Part shown: positions 47,201-61,800 of the stretch, piece after piece
Position numbering within the stretch: position 1 is the stretch's first letter
How the letters are laid out: each line of letters opens with the position of its first letter
Program-made: the position numbers and the translations under genes
Notes under the pieces: generated by a model
Database searches by the model: none
The model's input: only the letters and a program-made list of their open reading frames with translations
What the model was told of the DNA's origin: nothing
Assembly (NCBI RefSeq): GCF_027744825.2
Contig: NW_026527055.1
Coordinates: 2,170,001-2,234,000 of the forward strand
From: Synchiropus splendidus
Lineage: Eukaryota; Chordata; Actinopteri; Syngnathiformes; Callionymidae
Reading direction: 5' to 3'
DNA: 64,000 bases

Positions 47201-50175
47201 ACTGAAAACGTGTTTTCTGCATTGTGCCATAACTTTGCAGGGAAACTTCAGAACATGAAATTTTAACCTCGCACTATCGCAGAAAGGGTCTTTCTAGTAG
47301 TTGCACATCAAATCTAAGCTGTCTGAAATGTTTTTCCAAAGTTATCAACATTCTTATGTTTGGCGTTCCGGAATCAACCTCATCTCAGGCTGAAAACGCG
47401 TTTTACGCATTGTGCCATAACTTTGCAGGAAAGCTTCAGAACATGAAATTTTCCTCTACCACAATAGCAGAAAGGGTCTTTTTAGTAGTTGCACATCAAA
47501 TCTAAGCTGTCTGAAGTGTTTTTCCAAAGTTGTCAACATTTTTATGTTTGGCTTTCCGGAATCGACCTTATCTCAGTCTGCAAACGTATTTTTTGCATTG
47601 TGCCATAACTTTGCAGGGAAGCTACAGAACATGAAATTTTCAACTCCCACTATAACAGAAAGGGTCTTTCTAGTAGTTGCACATCAAATCTAAGTTATCT
47701 GAAGTGTTTTTCGAAAGCTATCAACATTTTGTAGGATAGCGTTCCGGAAACGACCTTATCTCGGGCTGAAAACGCATTTTCTGCATTGTGCCATAACTTT
47801 GCAGGGAAGCTTCAGAACATGAAATTTTCACCTCCCACTATAGCAGAAAGGGTCTTTCTAGTCGATGCACATTAAATCTAAGCTGTCTGAAGTGTTTTTC
47901 CAAAGTTATCAACATTTTTACGTTTGCCGCTCCGGAACCGACATTATCTCAGGCTGAAAACGCATTTTGTGCATTGAGCCATTAATTCTCAGGGAAGATT
48001 CAGAAAATGAAATTTTCACCTCCCACTATAGCAGAAAGGGTCTTTCTAGTAGTTGCACATCACATCTAAGCTGTCTGAAGTGTTTTTCCAAAGTTATCAA
48101 CATTTTTATGTTTGGCGTTCTGGAATCGACCATATCTCAGGCTGAAAACGCGTTTTCTGCATTGTGCCATAACTTTGCAGGGAAGCTTCAGAACATGAAA
48201 TTTTAACCTCCCCCTCTTGCAGAAAGTGTCTTTCTAGTAGTTGCACATCGAATCTAACCTGTCTGAAATGTTTTTCCAAAGTTATCAACATTTTTATGTT
48301 TGGCGTTCCGGAATCAACCTTATCTCAGGCTGAAGACGCGTTTTACGCATTGTGCCATAACTTTGCAGGGAAGTTCCAGAAAATGAAATTTTCACCTCCC
48401 ACTATGGTAGAAAGGGTTTTTCTAGTAGTTGCACATCAAATCTATGCTGTCTGAAGTATTTTTCCAAAGTTATCAACATTTTTATGTTTGGCGTTCCGGA
48501 ATCGACCTTATCTCAGGCTGAAAACGTGTTTTCTGCATTGTGCCATAACTTCTCAGGGAAGCTTCAGAACATGAAATTTTCACCTCCCACTATCGCAGAA
48601 AGGGTCTTTCTAGTAGTTGCACATCAAATCTAAGCTGTCTGAAGTGTTTTTCCAAAGATATCAACATTTTTGTGTTTGGCGTTCTGGAACCGACCTTATC
48701 TCAGGCTGAAAACGCGTTTTCTGCTTTGTGCCATAACTTTGCAGGGAAGCTTCAGAACATGAAATTTTCAACTCCCACTATAACAGAAAGGGTCATTCTA
48801 GTAGTTGCACATCATATCTAAGCTGTCTGAAGTGTTTTTCCAAAGTTATAAACATTTTTATGTTTGGCGTTCCGAAACCCACCTTATCTCAGGCTGAAAA
48901 CGCGTTTTCTGCATTGTTCCTTAACTTTGCAGGGAAGCATCAGAACATTAAATTTTCAGCTCCCACGATGACAAACAGGTTCTTTCTAATAGTTGCACAT
49001 CAAATCTAATCTGTCTGAAGTGTTTTTCCAAAGTTATAAACATTTTTATGTTTGGCGTTCCGGAACCCACCTTATCTCAGGCTGAAAACGTGTTTTCTGC
49101 ATTGTGCCATAACTTCTCAGGGAAGCTTCAGAACATGAAATTTTCACCTCCCACTATCGCAGAAAGGGTCTTTCTAGTAGTTGCACATCAAATCTAAGCT
49201 GTCTGAAGTGTTTTTCCAAAGATATCAACATTTTTGTGTTTGGCGTTCCGGAATCAACCTTATCTCAGGCTGAAAACGCGTTTTCTGCTTTGTGCCATAA
49301 CTTTGCAGGGAAGCATCAGAACATTAAATTTTCAGCTCCCACTATGACAAACAGGTTCTTTCTAATAGTTGCACATCAAATCTAATCTGTCTGAAGTGTT
49401 TTTCGAAAGTTATGAACATTTTTATGTTTGGCGTTCCGGAACCCACCTTGTCTCAGGCTGAAAACGCGTTTTCTGCTTTATGCCATAACTTTGCTGGGAA
49501 TCTTCAGAACATGAAATTTTCACCTCCCACTATAGCAGAAAGGGTCTTTCTAGTAGTTGCACATCAAATCTAAGCTGTCTGAAATGTTTTTTCCAAAGTT
49601 ATCAACATTTTCATGTTTGGCGTTCCGCAACCCACCTTATCTCAGGCTGAAAACGCGTTTTCTGCATTGTGCCATAACTTTGCAGGGAAGCTTCAGAAAA
49701 TGAAATTTTAACCACCCACTGTAGCAGAAAGGCTCTTTCTAGTAGTTTCACATCAAATCTATGCTGTCTGAATTGTTTTACCAAAGTTATCAACAGTTTT
49801 ATGTTTGGCGTTCCGGAACCCACCTTATCTCAGGCTGAAAACCCGTTTTCTACATTGTTCCTTAACTTTGTAGGGAAGCATCAGAACCTAAAATTTTCAG
49901 CTCCCACTATGACAAACAGGGTCTTTCTAATAGTTGCACATCAAATCTAATCTGTCTGAAGTGTTTTTCGAAAGTTATCAACATTTTTATGTTTGGCGTT
50001 CCGGAACCCACCTTATCTCAGGCTGAAACTGTGTTTTCTTCATTGTCCCATAACTTTGAAGGAAAGCTTCACAACATGAAAGTTTCACCTCCCACTATAG
50101 CAGAAAGGGTTTTTCTAGTAGTTGCACATCAAATCTAAGCTGTCTGAAGTGTTTTTCGAAAGTTATCAACATTTT

Positions 50176-50520
50176 TATGTTTGGCGTTCCGGAATCGACC
50201 TTATCTCAGGCTGAAAACGCGTTTTACGCATTGTCCCATAACTTTCCAGGGAAGCTTCAGAACATGAAATGTTTACCTCCCACTATGTCAGAAAGAGTCT
50301 TTCTAGTAGTTGAACATCAAATCTAAGCAGTCTGAAGTGTTGTTCCAAAGTTATCAACATTTTTACGTTTCGCGTTCCGGAACCCACCTTATCTCAGGCT
50401 GAAAACGCATTTTGTGCATTGAGCCATTAATTCTCAGGGAAGATTCAGAAAATGAAATTTTCACCTCCCACTATAGCAGAAAGGGTCTTTCTAGTAGTTG
50501 CACAACAAATCTAAGCTGTC
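50176..50520 (+). repeat. Unoccupied paralogue of the Rex3 insertion site
   Basis: From about 50176 to 50371 this matches 15011-15206, the left flank of the LINE, including the rare marks ACTATGTCAGAAAGAGTC and GTGTTGTTCC. From 50386 it matches 18284 onward, the right flank, including GCATTTTGTGCATTGAGCC and CAGGGAAGATTCAGAAAATG. The target segment occurs once, at 50372-50385, with no inserted DNA. The left flank alone also matches about 33085-33280 in U1, but there the right side belongs to a different monomer type. Confidence 0.85.
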
Positions 50521-50590
50521 TGAAGTTCCAGTTTCCAAAGTTATCAACATTTTTATGTTTGGCGTTCTGGAATCGACCTTATCTCAGGCT
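50400..50590 (+). repeat. Monomer present in U3, absent from U1 (190 bp)
   Basis: The offset between U1 and U3 rises by 190 here. The extra copy carries GCATTTTGTGCATTGAGCC and an altered joint GAAGTTCCAGTTTCCAAAG in place of GAAGTGTTTTTCCAAAG, which adds 2 bp. This monomer type also follows the Rex3 insertion on its 3' side. Confidence 0.75.
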
Positions 50591-53500
50591 GAAAACGCGT
50601 TTTCTGCATTGTGCCATAACTTTGCAGGGAAGCTTCAGAACAAGAAATTTTAACCTCCTCCTCTTGCAGAAAGTGTCTTTCTAGTAGTTGCACATCAAAA
50701 CTAACCTGTCTGAAATGTTTTTCCAAAGTTATCAACATTTTTATGTTTGGCGTTCCGGAATCAACCTTATCTCAGGCTGAAGACGCGTTTTACGCATTGT
50801 GCCATAACTTTACAGGGAAGTTCCAGAAAATGAAATTTTCACCTCCCACTATGGCAGAAAGGGTCTTTCTAGTAGTTGCACATCAAATCTAAGCTGTCTG
50901 AAGTGTTTTTCGAAAGTTATCAACATTTTTATGTTTGGCGTTCTGGAACCCTCCTTATCTCAGGCTGAAAACGCGTTTTTTGCATTGTGCCATAACTTTG
51001 CAGGGAAGCTTCAGAACATGAAATTTTGAAATTCCTCTAAAGCAGAAACAGTCTTTCTAGTAGTTGCACATCAAATCTAAGCTGTCTGAAGTGTTGTTCC
51101 AAAGTTATCAACATTTTTACGTTTGGCGTTCCGGAACCCACCTTATCTCAAGCTGAAAACGTGTTTTCTGCATTGTGCCATAACTTCTCAGGGAAGCTTC
51201 AGAACATGAAATTTTCACCTCCCACTATCGCAGATAGGGTCTTTCTAGTAGTTGCACATCAAATCTAAGCTGTCTGAAGTGTTTTTCCAAAGATATCAAC
51301 ATTTTTATGTTTGGCGTTCCGGAACCCACCTTATCTCAGGCTGAAAACGCGTTTTCTGCTTTGTGCCATAACTTTGCAGGGAAGCTTCAGAACATGAAAT
51401 TTTCAACTCCCACTATAACAGACAGGGACTTTGTGGTCGTTGCACATCAAATCTAAGCTGTCTGAAGTGTTTTTCGAAAGTTATCAACATTTTTATGTTT
51501 GGCGTTCCGGAACCCACCTTGTCTCAGGCTGTAAACGCGTTTTCTGCATTGTGCCACAACTTTGCAGGGAAGCTTCAGAACATGAAATTTTAACCACCCA
51601 CTATAGCAGAAAGGGTCTTTCTAGTAGTTGCACATCATATCTAAGCTGTCTGAAGTGTTTTTCCAAAGTTATAAACATTTTTATGTTTGGCGTTCCGAAA
51701 CCCACCTTATCTCAGGCTGAAAACGCGTTTTCTGCTTTGTTCCTTAACTTTGCAGGGAAGCATCAGAACATTAAACTTTCAGCTCCCACTATGACAAACA
51801 GGTTCTTTCTAATAGTTGCAACTCAAATCTTATCTGTCTGAAGTGTTTTTCGTAAGTTATCAACATTTTTATGTTTGTCGTTCTGGAATCGACCTTATCT
51901 CAGGCTGAAAACGTGTTTTACGCATTGTCCCATAACTTTCCAGGGAAGCTTCAGAACATGAAATTTTGACCTCCCACTATGGCAAAAAGGGTCTTTCTAG
52001 TAGTTGCACATCAAATCTAAGCTGTCTGAAGTGTTGTTCCAAAGTTATCAACATTTTTATGTTTGGCGTTCCGGAACCCACCTTATCTCAGGCTGAAAAC
52101 ACATTTTGTGCATTGTGCCATAAATTCTCAGGGAAGATTCAGAAAATGAAATTTTCACCTCCCACTATAGCAGAAAGGGTCTTTCTAGTAGTTGCACATC
52201 AAATCTAAGCTGTCTGATGAGTTTTTCCAAAGTTATCAACATTTTCATGTTTGGCGTTCCGGAATCGACCTTATCTCAGGCTGAAGACGCGTTTTACGCA
52301 TTGTGACATAACTTTGCAGAGAAGTTCCAGGAAATGAAATTTTCACCTCCCACTATGGCAGAAAGGGTTTTTCTAGTAGTTGCACATCAAATCTAAGGTG
52401 TCTGAAGTGTTTTTCGAAAGTTATCAACATTTTTATGTTTGGCGTCCCGGAATCGACCTTATGTCAGTTTGAAAAATTGTTTTCTGCATTATCCCATAAC
52501 TTTCCAGGGAAGCTTCAGAACATGAAATTTTGACATCCCTCTATAGCAGAAAGGGTATTTCTAGTAGTTTCACATCAAATCTAAGCTGTCTGAAGTGCTT
52601 TTTGAAAATTATCAACATTTTTATATTTGGCGTTCCGGAACCCACCTTATCTCAAGCTGAAAACGCGTTTTCTGCATTATGTCATTACTTTGCAGGGAAG
52701 CTTCAGAACATGAAATGTTCACCTCCCACTATAGCAGAAAGGGTCTTTCTAGTAGTTGCACATCAAATCTAAGCTGTCTGATGTGTTTTTCCAAAGTTAT
52801 CAACATTTTTATGTTTGGCGTTCCGGAATCGACCTTATCTCAGGCTGAAAACGCGTTTTACGCATTGTGCCATGACTATGCAGGGAAGCTTCAGAAAATG
52901 CAATTTTCACCTCCCACTATAGCAGAAAGGGTCTTTCTAGTAGTTGCACATCAAATCTAAGCTGGATGAAGTTTTTTTCCAAAGTTATCAACATTTTTAT
53001 GTTTGGCGTTCCGGAACCCACCTTATCTCAGGCTGAAAACGCGGTTTCTGCATTGTTCCTTAACTTTGCAGGGAAGCTTCAGAACATGAAATTTTCAACT
53101 CCCACTATAACAGACAGGGTCTTTCTAGTAGTTGCACATCAAATCTAAGTTGTCTGAAGTGTTTTTCGAAAGCTATCAAAATTTTTTAGGTTGGCGTTCC
53201 GGAAACGACCTTATCTCGGGCTGAAAACGCGTTTTCTGCTTTGTGCCATAACTTCGCAGGGAAGCTTCAGAACATGAAATTTTAACCTCCCACTATATAA
53301 GAAAGGGTCTTTCAAGTCGTTGCACATCAAATCTAAGCTGTCTGAAGTGTTTTTCCAAAGTTATAAACATTTTTATGTTTGGCGTTCCGGAACCCACCTT
53401 ATCTCAGGCTGAAAACGCGTTTTCTGCATTGTTACTTAACTTTGCAGGGAAGCTTCAGAACATGAAATTTTCAACTCCCACCATAACAGACAGGGTCTTT

Positions 53501-55454
53501 CTAGTAGTTGCACATCAATTCTAAGCTGTATGAAGTTTTTTTTTCCAAAGTTATCAACATTTTTATGTTTGGCGTTCCGGAATCAACCTTATCTCAGGCT
53601 GAAAACGCGTTTTCTGCATTGTGCCATAACTTTGCAAGGAAGTTTCAGAACATGAAATTTTCACCTCCCACTATAGCAGAAAGGGTCTTTCTAGTCGTTG
53701 CACATCAAATCTAAGCTGTCTGAAGTGTTTTTCCAAAGTTATCAACATTTTTATGTTTGGCGTTCCGGAACCCACCTCATCTCAGGCTGAAAACGCATTT
53801 TCTGCTTTGTGCCATAACTTTGCTGGGAATCTTTTGAACATGAAATTTTCACCTCCCACAATAGCATAATGGGTCTTTCTTGTAGTTGCACATCAAATCT
53901 AAGCTGTCTGAAGTGGTTTTCCAAAGTTATCAACATTTTTATGTTTGGCGTTCCAGAACCCACCTTATCTCAGGCTGAAAACGCGGTTTCTGCATTGTTC
54001 CTTAACTTTGCAGGGAAGCTTGAGACCATGAAATTTTAAACTCCCATTATAACAGACAGGGTCTTTCTAGTAGTTGCAGATCAAATCTAAGTTGTCTGAA
54101 GTGTTTTTCGATAGCTATCAACATTTTTTCGGTTAGCGTTCCGGAAACGACCTTATCTCGGGCTGAAAACGTGTTTTCTGCATTGTGCCATAACTTTGCA
54201 GGGAAGCTTCAGAACATGAAATTTTCAACTCCCACTATAACAGACAGGGTCTTTCTAGTAGTTGCACATCAAATCTAAGCTGTCTGAAGTGGTTTTCCAA
54301 AGTCATCAACATTTTTATGTTAGGCGTTCCGGAACCCACCTTATCTCAGGCAGAAAACGCGTTTTCTGCATTGTCCCATAACTTTCCAGGGAAGCTTCAG
54401 AACATGAAATTTTGACCTCCCACTATAGCAGAAAGGGTCCTTCAAGTAGTTGCACATCAAATCTAAGCTGTCTGAAGTGTTTTTCCAAAGTTATCAACAT
54501 TTTTATGTTTGGCGTTTCGGAATCAACCTTATCTCAGGCTGAAAACGCTTTTTACGCTTTGTGCCATAACTTTGCAGGGAAGCTTCAGAAAATGAAATTT
54601 TCACCTCCCACTATAGCAGAAAGGGTTTTTCTAGTAGTTGCACATCAAATCTAAGCGGTTTGAAGTGTTTTTCCAAAGTTATCAACATTTTTATGTTAGG
54701 CGTTCCGGAACCCACCTTATCTCAGGCAGAAAACGCGTTTTCTGCATTGTCCCATAACTTTCCAGGGAAGCTTCAGAACATGAAATTTTGACCTCCCACT
54801 ATAGCAGAAAGGGTCTTTCTAGTAGTTGCACATCAAATCTAAGCTGTCTGAGGTGTTTTTCCAAAGTTATCAACATTTTTATGTTTTGCGTTCCAGAATC
54901 GACCTTATCTCAGGCTGAAAACGCGTTTTACGCATTGTGCCATAACTTTGCAGGGAAGCTTGAGAAAATGAAATTTTCACCTCCCACTAAAGCAGAAAGG
55001 ATCGTTCTAGTAGTTGCACATCAAATCTAAGCTGACTGAAGTGTTGTTCCAAAGTTATCAAAATTTTTACCCTTGGCGTTCCGGAACCCACCTTATCTCA
55101 GGCTGAAAACGCGTTTTCTGCATTGTGCCATAACTTCTCAGGGAAGCTTCAGAACATGAAATGTTCACCTCCCACTATAGAAGAAAGGGTCTTTCTAGTA
55201 GTTGCACATCAAATCTAAGCTGTCTGAAGTGTTTTTTAAAAGTTATCAACATTTTTACGTTTGGCGTTCCGGAACCCACCTTATCTCAGGCTGAAAACGC
55301 GTTTTCTGCATTGTGTCATATTTTTGCAGGGAAGCTTCAGAACATGAAATTCTAACCTCCCACTATAGCAGAAAGGGTCCTTCCAGTAGTTGCACATCAA
55401 ATCTAAGCTGTTTGAAGTGTTTTTCCAAAGTTATCAACATTTTTATGTTTGGCG

Positions 55455-58400
55455 TTCCGGAATCAACCTTATCTCAGGCTGAAAATGCATTTTCTGCATT
55501 GTGCCATAACTTCTCAGGGAAGCTTCAGAACGTGAAATGTTCACATCCCACGATAGCAGAAAGGGTCTTTCTAGTAGTTCCACATCAGATCTAAGCTGTC
55601 CGAAGTGTTTTTCGAAAGTTATCAACATTTTTATGTTTGGTGTTCCGGAACCCACCTTATCTCAGGCTGAAAACGCGTTTTCTGCATTGTGCCATATCTT
55701 TGCAGGGAAGCTTCAGAAAATGAAATTTTAACCTCCCACTATAGCAGAAAGGGTCGTTCTAGTAGTTGCACATCAAATCTAAGCTGTCTGAAGTGTTTTT
55801 CCAAAGTTATCAACATTTTTATGTTTGGCGTTCCGGAATCGACCTTATCTCAGGCTGAAAACGCTTTTTACGCTTTGTGCCATAACTTTGCAGGGAAGCT
55901 TCAGAAAATGAAATTTTCACCTCCCACTATAGCAGAAAGGGTTTTTCTAGTAGTTGCACATCAAACCTAAGCTGTTTGAAGTGTTTTTCCAAAGTTATCA
56001 ACATTTTTATGTTAGGCGTTCCGGAATCAACCTTATCTCAGGCTGAAAACGCATTTTCTGCATTGTGCCATAACTTTGCAAGGAAGCTTCAGAACATGAA
56101 ATTTCGACCTCCCACTATAGCAGAAAGGGTCTTTCTAGTTGTTGCACATCAAATCTAAGCTGTCTGAAGGGTTTTTCGAAAGTTATCAATATTTTTATGT
56201 TTGGCGTTCCGGAACCCACCTTATCTCAGGCTGAAAACGCGTTTTCGGCATTGTGCCATAACTTTGCTGGGAAGCTTCAGAACATGAAATTTTCACGTCC
56301 CACTATAGCAGAAAGGGTCTTTCTTGTAGTTGCACATCAAATCTAAGCTGTCTGATGTGTTTTTCGAAAGTTATCAACATTTTTATGTTTGGCGTTCCGG
56401 AATCGACCTTATCTCAGGCTGAAAATGCTTTTTACGCTTGGTGCCATAACTTTGCAGGGAAGCTTCAGGAAATGAAATTTTCACCTCCCACTATAGCAGA
56501 AAGGGTCTTTCTAGAAGTTGCACATCAAATCTAAGCTGTCTGAAGTGTTTTTCCAAAGTTATCAACATTTTTATGTTTGGCGTTACAGAATCGACCATAT
56601 CTCAGGATGAAAAAATGTTTTCTGCATTGTCCCATATCTTCTCAGGGAAGCTTCAGAACATGAAATTTTGACCTAACACTATAGCAGAAAGGGTCTTTCT
56701 AGTAGTTGCACATCAAATCTAAGCTGTCTGATGTGTTTTTCCAAAGTTATCAACATTGTTATGTTTGGCGTTCCGGAATCGACCTTATCTCAGGCTGAAA
56801 ACGCGTTTTCTGCATTGTGCCATAACTTCTCAGGGAAGCTTCAGAACATGAAATGTTCACCACCCACTATAGCAGAAAGGGTCCTTCTAGTAGTTGCACA
56901 TCAAATCTAAGCTGTCTGAAGTGTTTTTCCAAAGTTATCAACATTTTTATGTTTGGCGTTCCGGAATCGACCTTATTTCTGGCTGAAAACGCTTTTTACG
57001 CTTTGTGCCATAACTTTGCAGCGAAGCTTCAGAAAATGAAATTTTCACCTCCCACTATAGCAGAAAGGGTCTTTCTAGTAGTTGCACATCAGATCTAAGC
57101 TGTCCGAAGTGTTTTTCGAAAGTTATCAACATTTTTATGTTTGGCGTTCCGGAATCGACCTTATCTCAGGCTGAAAACGCGTTTTACGTATTGTGCCATA
57201 ACTTTGCAGGGAAGCTTCAGGACCTTGAATTTTCACCATCCACTATCAGAAAGGGTCTTTCTAGTAGTTGCACCTCAAATCTAAGCTGTCTGAAGTGTTT
57301 TTCCAAAGTTATCAACATTTTTATGTTTGGCGTTCCAGAATCGACCTTATGTCAGGCTGAAAACGCGATGTCTGCATTGTGCCATAACTTTGCATGGAAG
57401 CTTCCGAACATGAAATTTTAACCTCCTACTATAGCAGAAAGGCTCTTTCTAGTAGTTGCACATCAAATCTAAGCTGTCTGAAATGTTTTTCCAAAGTTAT
57501 CAACATTTTTATGTTTGGCGTTCCGGAACCCCCCTAATCTCAGGCTGAAAACGCGTTTTCTGCATTGTGCCATAACTTTGCAGGGAAGCTTCAGAACATG
57601 AAATTTTAACCTCCCACTGTAGCAGAAAGGGTCTTTCTAGTAGTTGCACATCAAATCTAAGATGTCTGAAGTGTTTTTCGAAAGTTATCAACATTTTTAT
57701 GTGTGGCGTTCCGGAATCTACCTTATCTCAGGATGAAAATGCATTTTCTGCATTGTCCCATAACTTTCCAGGGAAGCTTCAGAACATGAAATTTTGACCT
57801 CCCACTATAGCAGAAAGGGTCTTTCAAGTAGTTGCACGTCAAATCTCAGCTGTCTGAAGTGTTTTTCGAACGTTATCAACATTTTTATGTTTGGCGTTCC
57901 AGAATCGACCTTATCTCAGGCTGAAAACGCATTGTCTGCATTGTGACATAACTTTGCATGGAAGCTTCCGAACATGAAATTTTAACCTCCCACTATAGCA
58001 GAATGGGTCTTTCTAGTAGTTGCACATCAAATCTAAGCTGTCTGAAGTGTTTTTCCAAAGTTATCAACATTTTTATGTTTGGCGTTCCGGAATCGACATT
58101 ATCTCAGTCTGAAAACGCATTTTCTGCATTGTGCGATAACTTTGCAAGGAAGCTTCAGAACATGAAATTTTTTCCTCCCACTATAGCAGAAAGGGTCTTT
58201 CTAGTAGTTGCACATCAAATCTAAGCTGTCTGATGTGTTTTTCCAAAGTTATCAACATTTTTATGTATGGCTTTCCGGAATCGACCTTATCTCAGGCTGA
58301 AAACGCGTTTTCTGCATTGTGCCATAACTTCTCAGGGAAGCTTCACAACATGAAATGTTCACCTCCCACTGTAGCAGAAAGGGTCTTTCTAGTAGTTGCA

Positions 58401-61400
58401 CATCAAATCTAAGCTGTCTGAAGTGTTGTTCCAAAGTTATCAACATTTTTACGTTTGGCGTTTCGGAAACCACCTTGTCTCAGTCTGAAAACGCGTTTTA
58501 CGCATTGTGCCATAAGTTTGCAGGGAAGCTTCAGAACATGAAATTTTCACCTCCCACTACAGCAGAAAGGGTCTTTCTAGTAGTTGCACATCAAATGTAA
58601 GCTGTCTGAAGTGTTTTTCCAAAGTTATCAACGTTTTTATGTTTGGCGTTCCGGAATCGACCTTATCTCAGGCTGAAAACGCGTTTCACGCATTGTGCCA
58701 TAACTTTGCAGGGAAGGTTCAGAAAATGAAATTTTCACCTCCCACTATAGCAGAAAGGGTATTTCTAGTAGTTGCACATTAAATCTAAGCTGTCTGAAGT
58801 GTTTTTCCAAAATTATCAACATTTTTATGTTTGGCGTTCCGGAACCCACCTTATCTCAGGCTGAAAACGCGTTTTCGGCATTGTGCCATAACTTTGAAGG
58901 GAAGCTACAGAAAATGAAATTTTCACCTCCCACTATAGCAGAAAGGGTTTTTCTAGTAGTTGCACATCAAATCTAAGCTGTTTGAAGTGTTTTTCCAAAG
59001 TTATCAACATTTTTATGTTAGGCGTTCCGGAATCAACCTTATCTCAGGCTGAAAACGCATTTTCTGCATTGTGCCATAACTTTGCAAGGAAGCTTCAGAA
59101 CATGAAATTTCGACCTCCCACTATAGCAGAAAGGGTCTTTCTAGTTGTTGCACATCAAATCTAAGCTGTCTGAAGGGTTTTTCGAAAGTTATCAATATTT
59201 TTATGTTTGGCGTTCCGGAACCCACCTTATCTCAGGCTGAAAACGCGTTTTCGGCATTGTGCCATAACTTTGCTGGGAAGCTTCAGAACATGAAATTTTC
59301 ACGTCCCACTATAGCAGAAAGGGTCTTTCTTGTAGTTGCACATCAAATCTAAGCTGTCTGATGTGTTTTTCGAAAGTTATCAACATTTTTATGTTTGGCG
59401 TTCCGGAATCGACCTTATCTCAGGCTGAAAATGCTTTTTACGCTTGGTGCCATAACTTTGCAGGGAAGCTTCAGAACATGCAATGTTCACCTGCCACTAT
59501 AGCAGAAAGGGTATTTCTAGTAGTTGCACATTAAATCTAAGCTGTCTGAAGTGTTGTTCCAAAGTTATCAACATTTTTACGTTTGGCTTTTCGGAAACCA
59601 CCTTGTCTCAGGCTGAAAACGCGTTTTCTGCATTGTGCCATAACTTCTCAGGGAAGCTTCAGAACATGAAATGTTCACCTCCCACTATAGCAGAAAGGGT
59701 CTTTCTAGTAGTTGCACATCAAATCTAAGCTGTCTGAAGTGTTTCTCGAAAGTTTTCAACATTTTTATGTTTGGCGTTCCGGAACCCACCTTATCTCAGG
59801 CTGAAAACGCGTTTTCGGCATTGTGCCATAACTTTGCAGGGAAGCTTCAGAAAATGAAATTTTCACCTCCCACTACAGCAGAAAGGGTCTTTCTAGTAGT
59901 TGCAGATCAAATCTAAGTTGTCTGATGTGTTTTTCCAAAGTTATCAACATTTTTATTTTTGGCGTTCCGGAATCGACCTTATCTTAGGCTGAAAACGCGT
60001 TTTACGCATTGTGCCATAACTTTGCAGGGAAGCTTCAGAACATGAAATGTTCACCTCCCACTATAGCAGAAAGGGTCTTTCTAGTAGTTGCACATCAAAT
60101 GTTAGCTGTCTGAAGTGTTTTTCCAAAGTTATCAACATTTTTATGTTTGGTGTTCCGGAATCGACCTTATCTCAGGCTGAAAACGCGTTTTACGCATTGT
60201 GCCATAACTTTGCAGGGAAGGTTCAGAAAATGAAATTTTCACCTTCCACTATAGCAGAAAGGGTATTTCTAGTAGTTGCACATGAAATCTAAGCTGTCTG
60301 AAGTGTTTTTCGAAAGTTATCAACATTTTTATGTTTGGCGTTCCGGAATCGACCTTATCTCACGATGAAAAATCGTTTTCTGCATTGTCCCATAACTTTG
60401 CAGGGAAGCTTCCGAACTTGAAATTTTCACCTCCCACTATACCAGAAAGGGTCTTTCTAGTAGTTGCACCTCAAATCTAAGCTGTCTAATGTGTTTTTCG
60501 AAAGTTTTCAACATTTTTATGTTTGGTGTTCCTGAATCGACCTTATCTCAGGCTGAAAACGCGTTTCCTGCATTGTGCCATAACTTTGCAAGGAATCTTC
60601 AGAACATGAAATTTTCACCTCCCACTACAGCAGAAAGGGTCTTTCTAGTAGTTGCACATCAAATCTAAGCTGTCTGGAATGTTTTTCCAAATTTATCAAC
60701 ATTTTTACGTTTGGCGTTCCAGAATCGACCTTATCTCAGGCTGAAAACGCGTTGTCTGCATTGTGCCATAACTTTGCATGGAAGCTTCAGAAAATGAAAT
60801 TTTCACGTCCCACTATAGCAGAAAGGGTTTTTCTAGTAGTTGCACATCAAATCTAAGCTGTCTGAAGTGTTGTTCCAAAGTTATCAACATTTTTACGTTT
60901 CGCGTTTCGGAAACCACCTTATCTCAGGCTGAAAACGCGTTTTCGGCATTGTGCCATAACTTTGCTGGGAAACTTCAGAACATGAAATTTTCACGTCCCA
61001 CTATAGCAGAAAGGGTCTTTCAAGTATTTGCACATCAGATCTAAGCTGTCTGAAGTGTTTTTCGAAAGTTATCAACATTTTTATGTTTGGCGTTCCGGAA
61101 TCGACCTTATCTCAGGATGAAAAATCGTTTTCTGCATTGTCCGATAACTTTGCAGGGAAGCTTCAGAACATGAAATTTTCACATCCCACTACAGCAGAAA
61201 GGGTCTTTCTAGTATTTGCACATCAAATCTAAGCTGTCTGAAGTGTTTTTCGAAAGTTATCAACATTTTTATGTTTGGCGTTCCGGAACCCACGTTATCA
61301 CAAGCTGAAAACGCGTTTTCTGCATTGTGCCAAAACTTTGCAGGGAAGCTTCAGAACATGAAATTTTCAGGTCCCACTATAGCAGAATGGGTCTTTCTAG

Positions 61401-61790
61401 TAGATGCACATCAAATCTAAGCTGTCTGAAGTGTTTTTCGAAAGTTATCAACATTTTTATGTTTGGCGTCCCGGAATCGACCTTATCTCAGACTGAAAAT
61501 GCGTTTTCGGCATTGTGCCATAACTTTGCATGGAAGCTTTCGAACATGAAATTTTAACCTCCCACTATAGCAGAAAGGGTCTTTCTAGTATTTGAACATC
61601 AAATCTAAGCTGTCTAAAATGTTATTCGAAAGTTATCAACATTTTTATGTTTGGCGTTCTGGAACCCACCTTATCACAAGCTGAAAACGCGTTTTCTGCA
61701 TTGTGCCATAACTTTGCAGGGAAGCTTCAGCACATGAAATTTTCACGTCCCACTATACCAGAAAGGGTCTTTCTAGTAGTTGCACATCAA
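55455..61790 (+). repeat. Satellite with a 3006-bp spaced repeat
   Basis: About 34 monomers. The 564 bp at 55905-56468 recur at 58911-59474 (offset 3006, 16 monomers minus 2), with shared marks TATGTTAGGCG, GCAAGGAAGCTTC followed by ATTTCGACC, and GAAGGGTTTTTCG. The rest is a mixture of variant classes. One monomer at about 57240 lacks 3 bp (CACTATCAGAAAGG). No gene or other element is seen. Confidence 0.75.
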
Positions 61791-61800
61791 ATCTAAGCTG

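Larger units (their letters stand above)
41221..55455 (+). repeat. Large higher-order unit U3, about 14.2 kb
   Basis: This follows U1 from head to tail: 24602, 26511, 30876, 32520, 34150 and 36566 in U1 correspond to 41881, 43790, 47967, 49611, 51431 and 54412. Relative to U1 it has one extra monomer at about 44.9 kb, lacks two at about 46.4 kb, and gains one (190 bp) at 50.4 kb, three at about 52.0-52.6 kb and two at about 54.65-55.03 kb. It ends at about 55455, where the sequence continues like 23.70-23.88 kb, just upstream of U1. Confidence 0.83.
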
